Below the pieces are notes generated by a model. That model was given only the letters and a program-made list of their open reading frames with translations. It made no database searches and was not told the origin of the DNA. Shown here in pieces: positions 18,222 to 23,091 of a DNA stretch of 27,154 nucleotides. How positions within the stretch are numbered: position 1 is the stretch's first letter; each line of letters starts with the position of its first letter. The position numbers were made by a program, and so were the translations under genes. The stretch comes from a virus. The DNA is taken from the IMG/VR virus record IMGVR_UViG_3300010354_000506, positions 1 through 27,154 of that record; one strand, given 5' to 3'.

Positions 18222-18629
18222 TCAACAATCGGAAGATTCCACATCAAACACCAGTAGAAGATTGATACGCTTTTGACGACACTTGTTGGGTTGTGTGTTA
18301 ATTACAGTAGGAGGGACCACTACAGGCGCTCCTGACGATCCTTGGAAGAAACTGGGAGGTTGATACTGCACCTGAGCAGGTGGGGCATACTGAGCAACCT
18401 GCGAACCTTCCTGAGCTTTGATCCATGCTTCAACTTCTTTCATTTTGGCATTAATGCCTGGTCCTGAAGTAATATGAATTCTTGTACCATTTTTCAGAAA
18501 ATATGTCGCACCCATTGGTTTATCTGACCATTCGGTAGAAATTGCTTGTGAATGAGCGGCAGTTGCAAAGGCACTCAGAGGAAATGAGAGGGTTGCCAAC
18601 GCCATTCCGAGAACACTGAGAGTTTTCAT
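18222..18629 (-). CDS. small exported protein with signal peptide, 135 aa
   Basis: The N-terminus MKTLSVLGMALATLSFPLSAFA is a textbook signal peptide: basic start, hydrophobic core, and SAFA before a likely cleavage at residue 22 or 23. The mature part has STEWSDKPMGATYFLKNGTRIHIT, an acidic helix, and a Pro/Gln-rich region (residues 80-110). Two Cys occur, at about residue 117 and at the very C-terminus. An exported phage protein could act at the host envelope or periplasm, but I recognise no family. It has a good promoter and a terminator, so it is a single-gene unit. No Shine-Dalgarno is visible. Confidence 0.7.
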   Translation of the reverse strand: MKTLSVLGMALATLSFPLSAFATAAHSQAISTEWSDKPMGATYFLKNGTRIHITSGPGINAKMKEVEAWIKAQEGSQVAQYAPPAQVQYQPPSFFQGSSGAPVVVPPTVINTQPNKCRQKRINLLLVFDVESSDC

Positions 18630-18640
18630 GATGTTGTCTT

Positions 18641-18654
18641 TTGAGATATCTCAA
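18641..18654. promoter_or_regulatory. 14-bp perfect palindrome across the likely start of transcription
   Basis: TTGAGATATCTCAA is a perfect palindrome that abuts the -10 hexamer and covers the expected transcription start of the exported-protein gene. This is where a repressor operator would sit. Confidence 0.45.
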
Positions 18655-18682
18655 TCTTAGCAGTCCCTCTACGCTTTGTCAA
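18654..18682 (-). promoter_or_regulatory. sigma70-type promoter for the exported protein gene
   Basis: TTGACA (18677-18682), a 17-bp spacer and TAAGAT (18654-18659) lie on the minus strand, 25 bp upstream of the ATG. This also argues against the overlapping 69-codon ORF across the promoter. Confidence 0.8.
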
Positions 18683-18951
18683 GCTCTCTATAAACATTCT
18701 TCCGAGTTCTTTGAGTACTATGAAAATATACGAAAACTCTTCTCTTTTGGTGGTTCGAGTACTTAGAGGTTTTTGAGTCATTTTGATTTGGGAAAAATTT
18801 TTTTTATGAACGTGTAATCTATCGAGCGTTTTCAAAGTTTTGTAGGTTAATAGTATCTATGACTTTTCGCTCGGCCGCGCCGCTATAACGATAACGTTAT
18901 ACCGTTACTGTCCGACTGCCCCCTGAGGCGGGGGCATGGTAGGATGGCAGG
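18683..18951. other. intergenic segment at the edge of the GC-rich island
   Basis: No gene seen. The left part is AT-rich. The base composition changes sharply near 18870, at a GGCCGCGCCGC stretch. TATAACG-ATAA-CGTTATA at 18882-18899 is a small dyad. Confidence 0.5.
18915..18936 (-). terminator. GC-rich hairpin closing the island
   Basis: On the minus strand GCCCCC and GGGGGC pair across a 6-base loop, 17 bp after the stop of the HicA-like gene. No T-run follows, so it may be a weak terminator or a 3'-end stabilising hairpin. Confidence 0.45.
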
Positions 18952-19137
18952 TCAGGCGCTGGCGAGCGAGCGGCGGAATTGCTTCTCAATGTTCGCCAGT
19001 GCTCGGTGGTCGCTGAGGGTGCTGCCCGTCGTGACGACTGCCCCGCTAGGGTGCTGCCATACACGGTGGCGCTTGTGCCGCACCTCGATAAATCCAAACT
19101 TCGCAGCGATGGGGGCGATGGTGTCGCGTCGTGCCAT
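18952..19137 (-). CDS. HicA-like small protein, 61 aa
   Basis: A 61-aa basic protein, MARRDTIAPIAAKFGFIEVR at the start. The layout (helix, GFxxVR, KRHRVWQHPSGAVVTTGS, SDHRALANIEKQFRRSL) follows the HicA fold: a strand pair with a central His, then HP.G..V.., then a helix beginning with SDHR. HicA proteins are dsRNA-binding mRNA interferases; phage-borne solo forms of this type are common and are not proven toxins. Here the usual G-S-H catalytic triplet is replaced by K-R-H (H24). No HicB-like partner lies next to it. It starts 3 bp after the 64-aa gene, forming a two-gene operon under unit 19362-19420. Confidence 0.6.
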   Translation of the reverse strand: MARRDTIAPIAAKFGFIEVRHKRHRVWQHPSGAVVTTGSTLSDHRALANIEKQFRRSLASA

Positions 19138-19140
19138 GAG

Positions 19141-19335
19141 TCAGTCCTCGTGGGTGAACAGGGGCAGGGCGGCGATCGCTTCATCATGCCAGACCTCAGC
19201 GAACTGCCCCGCGATGGCGTAGGCGCTGATGCCCAGTTGTGGTTGCAGGCGTGACCCCATAGGAGAGTCGTCGTTGCACCGCCCCGTCCATACGATGCGA
19301 CGGGTGGCGAGGTCGGTTGACTGAGAGAGGATCAT
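19141..19335 (-). CDS. hypothetical protein, 64 aa
   Basis: Start chosen at the ATG at 19335 (MILSQSTDLATRRIVWTGRC), because the shared CGACCC leader ends directly at it; the longer frame would run through the promoter. It contains RIVWTGRC and QLGISAYAIAGQFAEVWHDEAIAAL. No family recognised. First gene of a pair with the HicA-like gene, whose ATG lies 3 bp beyond its stop. Confidence 0.6.
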   Translation of the reverse strand: MILSQSTDLATRRIVWTGRCNDDSPMGSRLQPQLGISAYAIAGQFAEVWHDEAIAALPLFTHED

Positions 19336-19361
19336 GGGTCGGTGTCGTGTGATCTGAGAGA

Positions 19362-19420
19362 AGTCTACAGGGGGGTGGCGCTCACCAGCGCCCCTCAGTG
19401 TCACTTGCCCAACCGTCACG
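19362..19420 (-). promoter_or_regulatory. dyad-promoter unit for the 64-aa/HicA-like pair
   Basis: Dyad half-sites CGTGACG and TGACACT (19397-19420), then 29 bp, then -10 TAGACT (19362-19367). No -35. The dyad lies inside the 3' end of the upstream 53-aa gene, whose stop falls in the 29-bp spacer. Confidence 0.68.
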
Positions 19421-19543
19421 CATGGCACGGCGGCGGTCGATCTCATCGGCGTCGAAGCGGTCGTCGAAGTCGAAGCGGTCGAAGTCGAAGATCTCGCCAG
19501 GGGCGTCTTGGATCTCAGAGAAGCAGGTGTCGAAGTCAGTCAT
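19382..19543 (-). CDS. acidic hypothetical protein, 53 aa
   Basis: Start set at the ATG at 19543 (MTDFDTCFSEIQDAPGEIF), preceded by the CGACCC leader. Residues 21-38 are an Asp/Phe repeat (FDFDRFDFDDRFDADEID), then RRRAMRDGW. The repeat arises from tandem TCGAAG-like DNA units. Function unknown; the acidity could suggest a DNA mimic or a partner-binding peptide, but nothing in the sequence proves this. Confidence 0.55.
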   Translation of the reverse strand: MTDFDTCFSEIQDAPGEIFDFDRFDFDDRFDADEIDRRRAMRDGWASDTEGRW

Positions 19544-19566
19544 GGGTCGTTTCGTTTGATGAGTCA

Positions 19567-19625
19567 ATTCTACAGGGTCGGGCGCTCAGCGGCACTCGGT
19601 TTGGGACACTTCGCACATCGTCACA
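19567..19625 (-). promoter_or_regulatory. dyad-promoter unit for the 53-aa gene
   Basis: Half-sites TGTGACG and TGTCCCA (19602-19625), then 29 bp, then -10 TAGAAT (19567-19572). The dyad is within the coding 3' end of the upstream 49-aa gene, whose TGA is in the spacer. Confidence 0.65.
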
Positions 19626-19735
19626 GCGAGGCGGTCGGCGTGTGCCTTGGTGATCTGCAGACCAGCGGACAGGGCGTTGCCACCAACCCAGAGGGTGATG
19701 CCGAGCATGGTCAGGGGGAGGATGAGGCGGGTCAT
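19586..19735 (-). CDS. small protein with hydrophobic N-terminus, 49 aa
   Basis: ATG at 19735 follows the shared leader ending CGACCC. The protein starts MTRLILPLTMLGITLWVGG, a hydrophobic stretch that could be a signal peptide (NALSAG follows) or a membrane anchor. The C-terminal part is polar, with Cys residues at about 41 and 48. Function unknown. The presence of the common leader and dyad unit supports it as a real gene despite its size. Confidence 0.55.
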   Translation of the reverse strand: MTRLILPLTMLGITLWVGGNALSAGLQITKAHADRLAVTMCEVSQTECR

Positions 19736-19759
19736 GGGTCGTTTCGTTTCGATGTGATC

Positions 19760-19818
19760 AGTCTAGACGCTGAAGGTCTCGTGACGCTGCAGGAGTGTGC
19801 GGTTCACCCACTGTCCCA
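19760..19818 (-). promoter_or_regulatory. dyad-promoter unit for the 49-aa gene
   Basis: Half-sites TGGGACA and CGCACAC (19795-19818), 29 bp, then -10 TAGACT (19760-19765). This is the most degenerate dyad of the set. The stop codon TAG of the upstream 81-aa gene is the first half of the -10. Confidence 0.55.
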
Positions 19819-20008
19819 CGCTGCCGTTGCGATCGATCATCAGGCGCACCATGTCACGGCGGCGGCAGTGGTGACCAGACACGCTGCCCGAGTGCCACTG
19901 CACAATGGCGGCACGGGTGAGAGGCGACAGGATGACACGCTGACAGGCAGTGCTAGGGCGCTCCACGTTGATGAACACGGGCAGGTGGTTCAGAGCGAAG
20001 TCGATCAT
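19763..20008 (-). CDS. hypothetical protein, 81 aa
   Basis: Start at the ATG at 20008 (MIDFALNHLPVFINVERPST) at the end of the shared leader. Mixed alpha/beta look, basic in the middle (HHCRRRDMVRLMIDRNGS) and with a final LLQRHETFSV. No family recognised. Its 3' end carries the dyad and part of the -10 of the next unit, so regulatory and coding sequence overlap. Confidence 0.6.
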   Translation of the reverse strand: MIDFALNHLPVFINVERPSTACQRVILSPLTRAAIVQWHSGSVSGHHCRRRDMVRLMIDRNGSVGQWVNRTLLQRHETFSV

Positions 20009-20030
20009 GGTTCGTTTGGTTGACTCTGTT

Positions 20031-20090
20031 AGTATAGGGGCAGGCGATGCAGGAAAGGGGGCAGCGTGTGCCACCCCCTCGACTGTCCTA
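20031..20090 (-). promoter_or_regulatory. dyad-promoter unit for the 81-aa gene
   Basis: Half-sites TAGGACA and TGGCACA (20067-20090), 30 bp, -10 TATACT (20031-20036), then the full AACAGAGTCAACCAAAC leader. The TAG stop of the ArdA-like gene is the first triplet of the dyad. Confidence 0.72.
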
Positions 20091-20513
20091 GTAGTCGCTG
20101 AAGATGGCGACCTGAGCGTATTTCACTTCACAAGAGGTGAAATCGTAGCGAAGCGAAGTATCCCACGTCGCTTGCCAATCTACAACCAGAGCGGTGGGAA
20201 CTTCGTAGAGTTCGCTGTAGTATTCCTCTGCGAAGTCTGCTTCGCTTTGATACCAACCACGAAAGCGAGAATCGCAGTCCTCGATGTTATCAATGCCGTT
20301 CTCGTCAGCATAGGCATCGACTGCATCGTATCCGATTGCTTCACCACAACGGACGTACTCTTCGTAGTTATCGACGAACATACGCTCGTTATAGTTATCG
20401 ATGAATTCCAGCATGTCATCGAGAGCGTAATTCTCTTCGATCAGTTCATCGATCTTCTCGACAGTGTTAGCATCGAGAACTTCTTTGTAGTTAGCAGTCA
20501 AGGTCACGGTCAT
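20088..20513 (-). CDS. ArdA-like antirestriction protein, 141 aa
   Basis: An acidic 141-aa protein. Residues 83-125 (RFRGWYQSEADFAEEY, VPTALVVDWQATWDTSLRYDF) match the C-terminal ArdA pattern: a YxGxxxSxxDFAxE helix, then a DYxAxxxDLxYDx segment. ArdA proteins mimic B-form DNA and block type I restriction enzymes, and cyanophages often carry ArdA-like genes. Residues 16-60 are helical and acidic. It is shorter than plasmid ArdA (about 165 aa). An antirestriction job early in infection would fit its host-type promoter with dyad. The fold assignment is by motif only. Confidence 0.7.
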   Translation of the reverse strand: MTVTLTANYKEVLDANTVEKIDELIEENYALDDMLEFIDNYNERMFVDNYEEYVRCGEAIGYDAVDAYADENGIDNIEDCDSRFRGWYQSEADFAEEYYSELYEVPTALVVDWQATWDTSLRYDFTSCEVKYAQVAIFSDY

Positions 20514-20535
20514 GGGTTGTTTGGTTGACTCTGTT

Positions 20536-20595
20536 AGTATAGGGGGTCGGGTGGGGGTCTGTGGCGCCCCCTGTGCCAGTTCTCAGAGTGTCACA
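20536..20595 (-). promoter_or_regulatory. dyad-promoter unit for the ArdA-like gene
   Basis: Half-sites TGTGACA and TGGCACA (20572-20595), 30 bp, -10 TATACT (20536-20541), then AACAGAGTCAACCAAAC and the ATG. No -35. The TGA stop of the upstream 54-aa gene lies in the first half-site. Confidence 0.75.
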
Positions 20596-20755
20596 TGCCG
20601 TTGAGGAAGTCGGCAAGCGCCTCTTTATACTCTGCCTCGGTGGCAAAGGTGCGACCGTGGATAGTACGGGGGTACTCATGCTTAGGGGCAGGAGTGGTGG
20701 GCAGATCACGACCCTTGTCGAGGATCTGCTGAGCGTAGGGGTTGTTTGTTTTCAT
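20591..20755 (-). CDS. hypothetical protein, 54 aa, possibly leaderless
   Basis: A 54-aa protein, MKTNNPYAQQILDKGRDL at the start and FATEAEYKEALADFLNGM at the end, with a central HEYPRTIHGRTF. The ATG lies only 6 bp after the -10 TAGACT, so transcription should start at or next to the A of ATG, giving a leaderless or nearly leaderless mRNA. No family recognised. The regular dyad unit upstream and the stop embedded in the next dyad support it. Confidence 0.62.
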   Translation of the reverse strand: MKTNNPYAQQILDKGRDLPTTPAPKHEYPRTIHGRTFATEAEYKEALADFLNGM

Positions 20756-20761
20756 GCTGTT

Positions 20762-20820
20762 AGTCTACAGGGTCAAAGGGCGGATGCGAGGGGGCGTGTG
20801 CCACCTTGCCGACTGTCACC
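20762..20820 (-). promoter_or_regulatory. dyad-promoter unit for the 54-aa gene
   Basis: Half-sites GGTGACA and TGGCACA (20797-20820), 29 bp, -10 TAGACT (20762-20767). The TGA stop of the 82-aa gene lies in the first half-site. The leader is missing: ATG follows 6 bp later. Confidence 0.73.
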
Positions 20821-21064
20821 CTCCACCGTACACATACTCTACGATGCCTGCCTCATCAAGTCCCACCGATTCGATGACAGTAACCTTAGCATTGTTGAAC
20901 TCTTTTTGCACTTGTTCATCCCTCACACGTTCACCATTACAATCAGTGAAATACCCAAACTTCTCCATAAAGATCTGTTCACACTGAGGCATAGATTCTG
21001 CTGCGATGATTGCCATGCCATCGGTATAATCGTAGAGAACTTCTTTGAGAATGTAGAGTTTCAT
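20816..21064 (-). CDS. conserved small phage protein, 82 aa
   Basis: An 82-aa protein starting MKLYILKEVLYDYTDGMAII, with AAESMPQCEQIFMEKFGYF, then DGE-type turn and VTVIESVGLDEAGIVEYVYGGG. The pattern of an initial strand, helix, and closing strands looks like a compact alpha/beta fold. I believe similar proteins occur in cyanophages and other large phages, without known function. The ATG follows the AACAGCAAACAACCA leader. Confidence 0.68.
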   Translation of the reverse strand: MKLYILKEVLYDYTDGMAIIAAESMPQCEQIFMEKFGYFTDCNGERVRDEQVQKEFNNAKVTVIESVGLDEAGIVEYVYGGG

Positions 21065-21085
21065 TGGTTGTTTGCTGTTGAGATC

Positions 21086-21144
21086 AGTCTACAGGGTCAG
21101 GGGCAGGATCGGTGGTGGCCGCGGCCACCTTGCCGACTGTCACA
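21086..21144 (-). promoter_or_regulatory. dyad-promoter unit for the 82-aa gene
   Basis: Half-sites TGTGACA and TGGCCGC (21121-21144), 29 bp, -10 TAGACT (21086-21091). The second half-site is altered by a perfect 16-bp palindrome GGTGGCCGCGGCCACC (21114-21129). The TGA of the upstream 61-aa gene is in the first half-site. Confidence 0.68.
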
Positions 21145-21325
21145 TCACGTAGATGCCATACTGCTGATAGTGGGCAGGGTAGTTCTGACGCCAGTTGGCA
21201 AGGCGAGCGATCAGGGTAGCGTCGTCGGCATCGTGGTGCAGTTTCACCAACCAATCGGGGCAGGTGCCATGCTCGGCGGTGAACATCATCAGCAGGGAGG
21301 AGATGACGCGGGAGCGGTTGATCAT
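21140..21325 (-). CDS. hypothetical protein, 61 aa
   Basis: A 61-aa protein, MINRSRVISSLLMMFTAEHG at the start, with CPDWLVKLHHDADDATLIARLANWRQNYP and a Tyr-rich end (HYQQYGIYVM). It looks helical. No family recognised. It has its own dyad unit and leader. Confidence 0.62.
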   Translation of the reverse strand: MINRSRVISSLLMMFTAEHGTCPDWLVKLHHDADDATLIARLANWRQNYPAHYQQYGIYVM

Positions 21326-21348
21326 GGGTCGTTTGCTTTGACTCTGTT

Positions 21349-21407
21349 AGTATGGCATCGGATGGGGGGCAGCGGGGCGATTGGTGGACACTTGCCCAAC
21401 TGGCACA
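21349..21407 (-). promoter_or_regulatory. dyad-promoter unit for the 61-aa gene
   Basis: Half-sites TGTGCCA and TGTCCAC (21384-21407), 29 bp, -10 CATACT (21349-21354), then AACAGAGTCAAAGCAAAC. The dyad is intergenic here. A GCCGCGGCC stretch abuts it. Confidence 0.7.
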
Positions 21408-21425
21408 GCCGCGGCCGAAAGTTTG

Positions 21426-21620
21426 TTATACTAAGACGTGACGATAATCAATCGATTTGATACACCAACCAGTTGCACATGTGATCTCTTCAACTAAATC
21501 ATCTTCATCATCTGCTTCCCAAATGTGACCAATCGTGTCGTCTAAAATGTCATTTTTCTCTTCATCATGCAGGTCATCATCGAAATCAAACTCGATGGAA
21601 GTAACTTGGAATTGCATCAT
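21426..21620 (-). CDS. conserved acidic small phage protein, 64 aa
   Basis: A 64-aa acidic protein (MMQFQVTSIEFDFDDD, then TIGHIWEADDEDDLVEEITCATGWCIKSIDYRHVLV). The IWEADDEDDLVEEIT and TGWCIKSIDYR segments look like a conserved cyanophage family of unknown function. GGAGG is just upstream. The ATG overlaps the TGA of the preceding gene by one base (TGATG). Last gene of a three-gene operon begun at 21938. Confidence 0.7.
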   Translation of the reverse strand: MMQFQVTSIEFDFDDDLHDEEKNDILDDTIGHIWEADDEDDLVEEITCATGWCIKSIDYRHVLV

Positions 21621-21793
21621 CAATCCTCCAACAGTTCGGGATAGTATTGATTCACTTCTTCAGTCAATTCTTCATCTGAATACTTATCGTAACCCTCCAT
21701 CAAATAATCATAACAAAGGCAGGTCATTGTCTTAAGGTCCATGTCATCCAGCATTTGCTGAACCATTTGATCTTGCAATTCAGAACGATTCAT
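21620..21793 (-). CDS. conserved small phage protein, 57 aa
   Basis: A 57-aa protein starting MNRSELQDQMVQQMLDDMDL and ending SDEELTEEVNQYYPELLED. The DDMDLKTM...YDYLMEGYDKYSDEELTEEVxxYYPELLED pattern resembles small helical proteins found widely in phages; function unknown. It starts 1 bp after the stop of the 47-aa gene and overlaps the start of the 64-aa gene. Confidence 0.7.
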   Translation of the reverse strand: MNRSELQDQMVQQMLDDMDLKTMTCLCYDYLMEGYDKYSDEELTEEVNQYYPELLED

Positions 21794-21794
21794 G

Positions 21795-21938
21795 TCAGGC
21801 AACCTCATCACGAAGTTCGGTCAGGATGTCATGCAGTTCGGCAACATTAGCACCGACGATCTCACTCACCTCATCCCAATCATCGTGGAACTCAATCAGT
21901 GACAGCAGGGCATCTACCTGCTCAAAGGTTAATTGCAT
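21795..21938 (-). CDS. small acidic helical protein, 47 aa
   Basis: A 47-aa protein starting MQLTFEQVDALLSLIEFHDD and ending ELHDILTELRDEVA, probably two helices. It is the first gene of the 47/57/64-aa operon. It has a long (about 135 bp) leader from the unit at 22081-22139. No family recognised. Confidence 0.62.
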   Translation of the reverse strand: MQLTFEQVDALLSLIEFHDDWDEVSEIVGANVAELHDILTELRDEVA

Positions 21939-22080
21939 GGTTGAAAGTGTAAAGGGGTGAGGGTGCCCCTAGTTCCCTCATTCTAGCAGTGGTGCTAGTT
22001 CCTGGAGCAAGTGAAGGGATCTTCACTAGGACCTATCCCGAGAGCGGGTGGTTTCGCTAGGAGGGTTCGCTTCTGTAGTA

Positions 22081-22139
22081 AGTATAGGGGCAGGCGGCGC
22101 CAAATCTACGGGGCGTGTGCCAGTTTCCAAAGTGGCACA
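22081..22139 (-). promoter_or_regulatory. dyad-promoter unit for the 47/57/64-aa operon
   Basis: Half-sites TGTGCCA and TGGCACA (22116-22139) make the most symmetric dyad of the set (inner CTTT/AAAC also near-symmetric). 29 bp then -10 TATACT (22081-22086). The dyad is not in or next to a gene end. Confidence 0.74.
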
Positions 22140-22239
22140 GAATGCCCGTCAGGGCGCTGCCGATGCCTTAGAATATTGGCACAAGCGAAGGAGGGGCGGG
22201 GTAGCCCTGATGATGCCAACGGTCGCCACGCCCCCTGCC

Positions 22240-22257
22240 TTGAAATAATTATTTCAA
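22240..22257. repeat. 18-bp perfect palindrome
   Basis: TTGAAATAATTATTTCAA is a perfect inverted repeat in an otherwise GC-rich stretch. It could be a protein-binding site; no gene start lies within 100 bp. Confidence 0.4.
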
Positions 22258-22264
22258 TTGGTTA

Positions 22265-22290
22265 CAAAAAAGGGGCATCGCTGCCCCTGT
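22265..22290 (-). terminator. rho-independent terminator after the 42-aa gene
   Basis: On the minus strand AGGGGCA-GCGA-TGCCCCT is followed by TTTTTT. It begins 5 bp after the TAA of the 42-aa gene. Strong and canonical. Confidence 0.88.
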
Positions 22291-22293
22291 ATG

Positions 22294-22422
22294 TTAGAAA
22301 TCGTATTCTTCTTCGATTACATTTTCCAGAGCATAATCATCAACGATTAAACTCTCACCATCCAGGAAGATATCTGCGATCTCCTGATCAACAATCTCCT
22401 GATACATTTCAGCAGTAGTCAT
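22294..22422 (-). CDS. small acidic protein, 42 aa
   Basis: A 42-aa acidic protein, MTTAEMYQEIVDQEIADIF at the start and ENVIEEDYDF at the end. GGAGGA lies about 7 bp upstream of the ATG at 22422, a real Shine-Dalgarno, unlike its neighbours; an in-frame ATG 15 bp upstream overlaps that site and is less likely. A canonical terminator follows. Only a weak -10 (TATATA at 22447-22452) is seen and no dyad. Function unknown; its high Asp/Glu content is notable. Confidence 0.7.
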   Translation of the reverse strand: MTTAEMYQEIVDQEIADIFLDGESLIVDDYALENVIEEEYDF

Positions 22423-22464
22423 CGAGAATTCCTCCATTGTTGTTTGTATATAGGGGGGCAATTG

Positions 22465-22779
22465 TCAGTTCAGACGCATACCCGAGAAGAAAGGTACGGT
22501 CTCTCCATTAACACTGATGAACCACTCACCTTTCTTTTGAAAGATACGCTCACCAGGACAACCATGCTCACTCAGAATAGCATTCAGGCGAGACTTCGTG
22601 GTGACAGTTTGCCAACCACCATCAAACAGGCGAATCCAATTGTCACCAATCTGGGCAATATTGTTGCCGTGAAGGAATACGAAACTCACACCATCTTGGT
22701 TGCTCACCATAGTGTTGTCGAGTTGCCAATCACGCTCGTTGGTGATAGCATCGTTCATCAGGCGTTCGATCTTACGCAT
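22465..22779 (-). CDS. conserved phage protein, 104 aa
   Basis: A 104-aa protein starting MRKIERLMNDAITNERDWQL. Residues 22-62 contain NTMVSNQDGVSFVFLHGNNIAQIGDNWIRLFDGGWQTVTTKSRLNAIL, a pattern (VxLHGNxIAxI, then GWxTxTTxSRLNAxL) I associate with small proteins spread among unrelated phages, function unknown. The C-terminal half has FQKKGEWFISVNGETVPFFSGM. It has a unit with both the dyad and a -35 box. Confidence 0.75.
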   Translation of the reverse strand: MRKIERLMNDAITNERDWQLDNTMVSNQDGVSFVFLHGNNIAQIGDNWIRLFDGGWQTVTTKSRLNAILSEHGCPGERIFQKKGEWFISVNGETVPFFSGMRLN

Positions 22780-22803
22780 TGGTCTCGTTTGGTTGACTCT
22801 GTT

Positions 22804-22862
22804 AGTATGGACGGGATCGGGGCAAAAGTCAAGTGGTCTGTGCCACTTTCTGAACTGTCACA
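22804..22862 (-). promoter_or_regulatory. dyad-promoter unit with -35 for the 104-aa gene
   Basis: Half-sites TGTGACA and TGGCACA (22839-22862), 29 bp, -10 CATACT (22804-22809). This unit also has a -35 TTGACT at 22827-22832 with a 17-bp spacer. The TGA of the upstream 77-aa gene is in the first half-site. Confidence 0.78.
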
Positions 22863-23091
22863 CGGCAGCGATATCGGCATCCTCCAGATGGTAGTATACC
22901 TGTTCTGCTGATTTGTTAACAAACATCAGAACTTTGCAGGCATTGTTGATCATAACTTGTTTGCCGCCATTCTTATACCAATTGGCCGCGGCGGTATAGG
23001 TGAACTTAACAACACCCACCACGATAGCAGCAATGGTGGCAATGTTGAAGATCAGAGTGTTAACGAAAGATTTCACGAAAGTGTTGTTCAT
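22858..23091 (-). CDS. small membrane protein, 77 aa
   Basis: Start at the ATG at 23091 (MNNTFVKSFVNTLIFNIATIAAIVVGVV), because the longer frame would cross the promoter. Residues 8-30 form one transmembrane helix. The rest is a soluble tail (KNGGKQVMINNACKVLMFVN, then ending LEDADIAAV). Possibly an inner-membrane protein acting on the host early; no family recognised. It is the first gene of the island. Confidence 0.65.
   Translation of the reverse strand: MNNTFVKSFVNTLIFNIATIAAIVVGVVKFTYTAAANWYKNGGKQVMINNACKVLMFVNKSAEQVYYHLEDADIAAV

Larger units (their letters stand above)
21939..22293. other. long leader and intergenic region upstream of the 47/57/64-aa operon
   Basis: No gene supported. 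From right to left on the minus strand: a terminator (22265-22290), an 18-bp palindrome (22240-22257), an unexplained 100 bp, the dyad-promoter unit (22081-22139), and a leader of about 135 bases. The leader can form GTGAAG-ATCC-CTTCAC (near 22010-22025) and CTAGCA-CCAC-TGCTAG (near 21983-22000) hairpins and repeats CTAG several times. It is the only unit in the island with a long leader. Confidence 0.5.

Noticed and set aside
18626-18835. 69-codon minus ORF upstream of the exported protein gene
   Set aside because: It runs through a consensus promoter (18654-18682), ends by overlapping the next start, and its protein looks random; likely chance.
19170-19179. Single GCGATCGC (HIP1-type) octamer
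   Set aside because: One copy in 27 kb is not evidence for the HIP1 repeat or for a particular host.
19508-20528. Long forward ORFs (171 and 192 codons) in the island
   Set aside because: They are antisense to short minus genes that have promoters, leaders and coupled starts; long opposite frames are expected in GC-rich DNA.
20561-21460. 299-codon forward ORF
   Set aside because: It spans several minus-strand genes and four control units, reads through dyads, and looks like a shadow of the GC-rich coding strand.
22011-22418. 135-codon forward ORF
   Set aside because: It crosses the dyad unit, the terminator and the antisense of the 42-aa gene; composition is low-quality and no forward promoter or Shine-Dalgarno is seen.
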